In this document: one piece after another, positions 60,603 through 64,000 of the stretch | Numbering within the stretch: position 1 is the stretch's first letter | Layout of the letters: every line of letters starts with the position of its first letter | From: Psychrobacillus soli | GTDB lineage: Bacteria > Bacillota > Bacilli > Bacillales_A > Planococcaceae | Direction: 5' to 3' | DNA length: 64,000 bases | NCBI RefSeq assembly: GCF_006861775.1 | Contig: NZ_VDGG01000014.1 | Coordinates: forward strand, 104,088-168,087 | Program-made: the position numbers and the translations under genes | The notes under the pieces: generated by a model | Seen by the model: only the letters and a program-made list of their open reading frames with translations | The model's database searches: none | What the model was told of the DNA's origin: nothing

Positions 60603-61289
60603 ATGCAAATTATTCAAGATCATTTACTTTCAACAGATTATTTGAACCACAAAGAGTTGAAAATGCTTTTTACAGATAACCAACATCCATTTCAGATCAG
60701 ACGATATAATCGCAACGAAGTCGTTTTATTGGAAGGGGAGGACATTGATGGGCTATATATGCAAGTTTCAGGTCGAACAAAAATTACAACAAGTGTTATT
60801 ACAGGTAAAGCATTGCTGCTTAGATTTTGTTCAGCCATTTCCATCATGGGTGATATTGAATTAATCCAAAAGGTGCCAATTCAATCCCAAGTAACTGCAG
60901 TGGAAGAAACGGATTTTATTTTCATCAATAAAACATACATACGCAACAAATTAATGAAAGATCTAGCTTTTTTAAAAGAACTCTTAAAACATACAACGTA
61001 CAAACTACAAACTTGTACAACCGCATCCCGCATTAACTTGCTCGCTTCTGTTGAATCGAGGTTTGCGAGTTATTTGTGCACTGTTCGTAATGGTGACACT
61101 TTTGGAAAAGAGATTCATACGACAAATAGCGTGGAAATAGCTTCTTTAATAGGTACAACATCGCGACATTTAAATCGAGTTATTGAAAAGTTTGTTAATG
61201 AAAAGATGATTGAGAAGAAAAAGAAAGAAATAATAGTTATCGATTGGGAAAAGATAGAGAACATTTCTGGTGGATTAAGGTATGAATGA
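60603..61289 (+). CDS. Crp/Fnr family regulator, YeiL-like
   Basis: The product has 228 residues. N-terminal cyclic-nucleotide-type beta-barrel (FQIRRYNRNEVVLLEGEDID, GLYMQVSGRTKI) and a C-terminal winged helix with TTNSVEIASLIGTTSRHLNRVIEKFV. No Fe-S cysteine cluster at the N-terminus is seen. Resembles YeiL regulators. Target genes unknown; DUF3870 and CoA-transferase genes follow. Confidence 0.82.
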   Translation: MQIIQDHLLSTDYLNHKELKMLFTDNQHPFQIRRYNRNEVVLLEGEDIDGLYMQVSGRTKITTSVITGKALLLRFCSAISIMGDIELIQKVPIQSQVTAVEETDFIFINKTYIRNKLMKDLAFLKELLKHTTYKLQTCTTASRINLLASVESRFASYLCTVRNGDTFGKEIHTTNSVEIASLIGTTSRHLNRVIEKFVNEKMIEKKKKEIIVIDWEKIENISGGLRYE

Positions 61290-61456
61290 TTCAAAATCTT
61301 TCTGTGAACCTACTATCCTATGTAGTCTTCTTAACTAAATGAAAATTAAACAGAATATTCCCATTAAGTACTATTAAATAGTATTCGCTTCCTGTATTCT
61401 TAAAGTATAGAGATGCTTTTAATATAAGCTTTTTAACAAAGGGGATATGAAAGATT

Positions 61457-61783
61457 ATGAATACAGTTTTTATAGCGGGGCATGCAAGGCTTCCGGCGGG
61501 AATGGCCGCACAAAACTTATATGAAACGTTAACAATTACAGCGGAAATTGATAAAAAATACGGAGTGATTGTTGCGGCGAGTTGTACGTTAGCTACGGAA
61601 CATGGACGAGCATTTGTACAACAACTGCTAAGAGGGCATAGTTTACAAGATGGAATTGATCAGCCACTTGCAAGTATAAAAAATCATTATTTAGGCAAAG
61701 CAGGAAATGCAGTAATGTCAGCACTGAAAGATCTATATAAGCATTATGAGTTATATACGATTGAAAAAGAAAAATTAATTTAA
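61457..61783 (+). CDS. DUF3870 domain protein
   Basis: The product has 108 residues. MNTVFIAGHARLPAGMAAQN, VIVAASCTLATEHGRAFVQQ and LLRGHSL match DUF3870, a family often placed beside CoA-transferase and acyl-CoA dehydrogenase genes. Function unknown. AAAGGGGATATG ribosome site. Confidence 0.8.
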   Translation: MNTVFIAGHARLPAGMAAQNLYETLTITAEIDKKYGVIVAASCTLATEHGRAFVQQLLRGHSLQDGIDQPLASIKNHYLGKAGNAVMSALKDLYKHYELYTIEKEKLI

Positions 61784-61839
61784 TATTTAAAAGTATTTGA
61801 TTATTTAGTTTACAAATCTATATTTATGTAATAGAATAA

Positions 61840-62020
61840 GAACTAACGAGTCATGTCGAAACGTTTAAGCGTTCATTACCCATGACCAATCTGTTAGGAA
61901 ATATAAAAAGCCAATACTGCCTAATCTGTCAAAATTCTTTCCGGAATTTTAACCGCAGATAAAAAGCCAGTTCAATTTGACGTACAGCTAGTCTGTAGTC
62001 CTTTTGAATTGGCTTTTTGA
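61840..62020 (+). promoter_or_regulatory. structured leader with terminator before the CoA-transferase gene
   Basis: GTCATG/CATGAC with an inner AACG/CGTT hairpin at about 61852-61885, then a second strong hairpin AAAAAGCCAGTTCAA/TTGAATTGGCTTTTT (61963-62018) which acts as a terminator just 20-30 bases before the CaiB-type gene. A terminator there implies either end of the DUF3870 transcript or attenuation. No known riboswitch consensus was recognised. Confidence 0.55.
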
Positions 62021-62050
62021 ATTTATCGATAGAAAGGAATGAGTGTTCAA

Positions 62051-63211
62051 ATGACGGGAGCTCTTGCGAATATCAAAGTCTTAGATTTGTCGCGTGTTCT
62101 CGCTGGTCCATATTGCACGATGATTATGGGTGACTTAGGTGCAGAGGTCATAAAGGTGGAGGCACCTGGCGGGAGTGATGAAACGCGTAAATGGGGTCCT
62201 CCATTTAAAGAAGAAGTAAGCGCTTACTACTTGAGTGCCAATCGAAACAAAAAGGCGATTACTTTAGACTTGAAGTCAGAAGCTGGTGTTGAAACGATTA
62301 AAAAGTTGGTTCAAGAAAGTGATGTAATTATTAATAATTTCAAAACTGGCACGATGGAGCGTTTCGGTTTAGGGTATGACGTGTTATCGGAGCTTAATCC
62401 ACGTATTGTGTATTGCTCGATTACAGGGTTTGGTGAAACGGGACCGGATCGACATATTCCAGGATATGACTTTATCATTCAGGCGATGAGCGGTTTAATG
62501 AGCATTACCGGTACGAAAGAATCAGGACCACAAAAAACAGGTGTTGCCATAGTAGATGTTCTAACTGGGTTATATGCATGCATTGGAATTCAAGCTGCTT
62601 TGTTAGAGCGCGTACAATCCGGGAAAGGACAAAAGTTAGATATTTCCCTTTATGATTCTGCAGTAAGCGCACTAGTGAATATTGGAAGTAATTATTTAAT
62701 GGCCGAACAAGTTCCGAAAGCTCTCGGAAATAGCCATGCAAATATTGTTCCGTATCAGGCATTTCAAACATTAGATGGAGAAATGGTCATTGCAGTCGGA
62801 AACGATCATCAGTTTAAGGCATTTTGCGATGTGCTCGGAAAACCCGAATACGCTCAAAATATTCTTTTTCAAACGAATCCTAACCGCGTGAAAAACAGAG
62901 ACCAATTAGTTCCATTATTACAAGCCATTTTATTAACAAAAGAAACCGCCTATTGGCAAGAACAATGTAGAAATAATAATATTCCAAGTGGTCCAATTCA
63001 AAATTTAGAGGAAGTTGTCCATGATAAACAGCTTCAAGCGCGCAATATGTTTATCACGCAAGAACATCCAACAGCTGGACACATAAAACTGATTGGAAGT
63101 CCACTTAAGCTATCCCGGACACCGGTTCAGATGAAGTACCATCCTCCTAATCCAGGGGAGCATAATGAGGAAATTATGAATCGATTAGGTATGACACAAA
63201 CAACCAATTAA
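62051..63211 (+). CDS. CaiB/BaiF family CoA-transferase
   Basis: The product has 386 residues (family III CoA-transferases). N-terminal LDLSRVLAGPYCTMIMGDLG AEVIKVE, the catalytic Asp in GYDFIIQAMSGLM region, and KGQKLDISLYDSAVSAL. It transfers CoA between carboxylic acids. ATG 62051 has GGA upstream; ATG 62039 is an alternative. The acyl-CoA dehydrogenase gene follows by 13 bases. Confidence 0.9.
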   Translation: MTGALANIKVLDLSRVLAGPYCTMIMGDLGAEVIKVEAPGGSDETRKWGPPFKEEVSAYYLSANRNKKAITLDLKSEAGVETIKKLVQESDVIINNFKTGTMERFGLGYDVLSELNPRIVYCSITGFGETGPDRHIPGYDFIIQAMSGLMSITGTKESGPQKTGVAIVDVLTGLYACIGIQAALLERVQSGKGQKLDISLYDSAVSALVNIGSNYLMAEQVPKALGNSHANIVPYQAFQTLDGEMVIAVGNDHQFKAFCDVLGKPEYAQNILFQTNPNRVKNRDQLVPLLQAILLTKETAYWQEQCRNNNIPSGPIQNLEEVVHDKQLQARNMFITQEHPTAGHIKLIGSPLKLSRTPVQMKYHPPNPGEHNEEIMNRLGMTQTTN

Positions 63212-63224
63212 GAAGGAGAGATAT

Positions 63225-64000
63225 ATGATGAACTTTTCATTCTCAGCAGAACAAAACATGTTACGTAAAACGGTAAGAGGATTTGTCGACAAAGAAATTA
63301 TGCCTTATATTGGCGAATGGGATCGTGCAGGAAAATCAGACCCAGCTATTTATACGAAACTTGCAGACCTTGGATTCATGGGTGTTTGTATTCCAGAAGA
63401 GTATGGCGGAAGCGGGATGGACTACAATTCGCTTGCGATCGTATGTGAAGAGCTAGAGCGAGGAGATACGGCTTTCCGTACAGCGGTTTCTGTACACATT
63501 GGGCTAAATAGTTTGACGTTGTTACAGTGGGGAACAGAAGAACAGAAACAAAAGTATTTAGTACCTCAAGCAAAAGGGGAGAAAATTGGTGCGTTTGGTT
63601 TAACGGAACCCGCAGCAGGGTCTGATGTAGCAGCGCTTGAAACAACCGCTGTAAAAGACGGGGATCATTACATTTTAAATGGACAAAAAGCATGGATTTC
63701 CTTATGTGATGTGGCAGACCACTTTTTAGTCTTTGCTTATACAGGAGACAAATCGGAAAAACATAAAGGGATTTCTGCTTTTATCGTAGAACGTACGTGG
63801 GAAGGGTTTTCTTCTATTGCAACAAAAGGAAAACTAGGAATTCGTGCTGGAAATACAGGCGAGCTATTTTTCGAAAATGTGAAAGTACCAAAAGAGAATC
63901 TACTCGGTAAAGAAGGAGAAGGGTTCAAAATTGCGATGGCGGCGCTTGATAATGGACGCTTCACTGTAGCAGCTGGAGCGGTAGGACAAATTATGGCATG
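63225..64000 (+). CDS. acyl-CoA dehydrogenase, 3' end beyond window
   Basis: The first 258 codons are present. N-terminal EQNMLRKTVRGFVDKEIMPY, then FGLTEPAAGSDVAALETTAV (FAD/substrate site) and KAWISLCDVADHFLVFAYTG. AAGGAGA precedes tandem ATGs at 63225 and 63228. With the CoA-transferase it forms a short acyl-CoA catabolic operon; closest by pattern to glutaryl-/short-chain acyl-CoA dehydrogenases. The catalytic base lies outside the window. Confidence 0.93.
   Translation, partial: MMNFSFSAEQNMLRKTVRGFVDKEIMPYIGEWDRAGKSDPAIYTKLADLGFMGVCIPEEYGGSGMDYNSLAIVCEELERGDTAFRTAVSVHIGLNSLTLLQWGTEEQKQKYLVPQAKGEKIGAFGLTEPAAGSDVAALETTAVKDGDHYILNGQKAWISLCDVADHFLVFAYTGDKSEKHKGISAFIVERTWEGFSSIATKGKLGIRAGNTGELFFENVKVPKENLLGKEGEGFKIAMAALDNGRFTVAAGAVGQIMA

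Overview
The window reads as a low-GC, spore-forming Firmicute chromosome of the Bacillaceae/Planococcaceae type (Psychrobacillus, Paenisporosarcina or Sporosarcina are plausible; the genus is inferred). Reasons: strong AGGAGG-like ribosome sites, frequent TTG/GTG starts, a Spo0E-type phosphatase, a Prli42 stressosome miniprotein, a ydaO-type c-di-AMP riboswitch before ktrAB, a proline T-box before proC, and a gene order matching the yqjC-D-E-H-K / proI-yqjP-yqjQ / yqjM-yqjN neighbourhood of Bacillus subtilis. No tRNA, rRNA or CRISPR array was seen.

Region A (1-25.5 kb) is accessory and decaying. Mostly plus-strand genes sit singly or in small groups: ECF sigma/anti-sigma pairs, GNAT acetyltransferases, a Nudix hydrolase, a methyltransferase, small membrane and secreted proteins, and a toxin-antitoxin-like pair. 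They are mixed with pseudogenes: a frameshifted anti-sigma factor, a nonsense-mutated thioesterase, a deletion joining azlD to a MocR regulator, an IS1182-like remnant and several headless fragments. A family of about 80-135 bp inverted-repeat elements, always in the same orientation and often holding a terminator hairpin, recurs between these genes. Its architecture resembles integron attC sites, but no integrase is present. Two unrelated genes, an isochorismatase-like hydrolase and a GNAT, share a homologous leader made of a short MTNKR peptide ORF followed by a hairpin that hides the ribosome site. A ykkC-type riboswitch precedes the Nudix gene.

Region B (25.7-44.3 kb) is core: prli42, methylmalonyl-CoA epimerase and carboxyltransferase, a PepT-like peptidase, an orphan CheW, DinB, the copper module csoR-copZ-copA with a DUF1541 lipoprotein, RNase Z, proC with its T-box, yqjP, yqjQ, a large catalase, an FAD monooxygenase, a beta-propeller protein and a Spo0E-like protein.

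Region C (44.5-55.6 kb) starts with hslO and becomes a second accessory stretch: cupin, histidine phosphatase, Nudix, GNATs, DUF4279, DUF6886 and YitT. It also holds debris of a RocR-like activator and an ABC permease beside an intact RocB-like peptidase, and ends in a holin-like small toxin.

Region D (55.7-64 kb) is core metabolism: namA, argGH, a Cof-type phosphatase, a YeiL-like regulator, DUF3870, a CaiB-type CoA-transferase and an acyl-CoA dehydrogenase cut by the window end. Three intergenic places in regions B and D carry five-unit degenerate arrays with an exact 21-bp period, which no ordinary feature explains.
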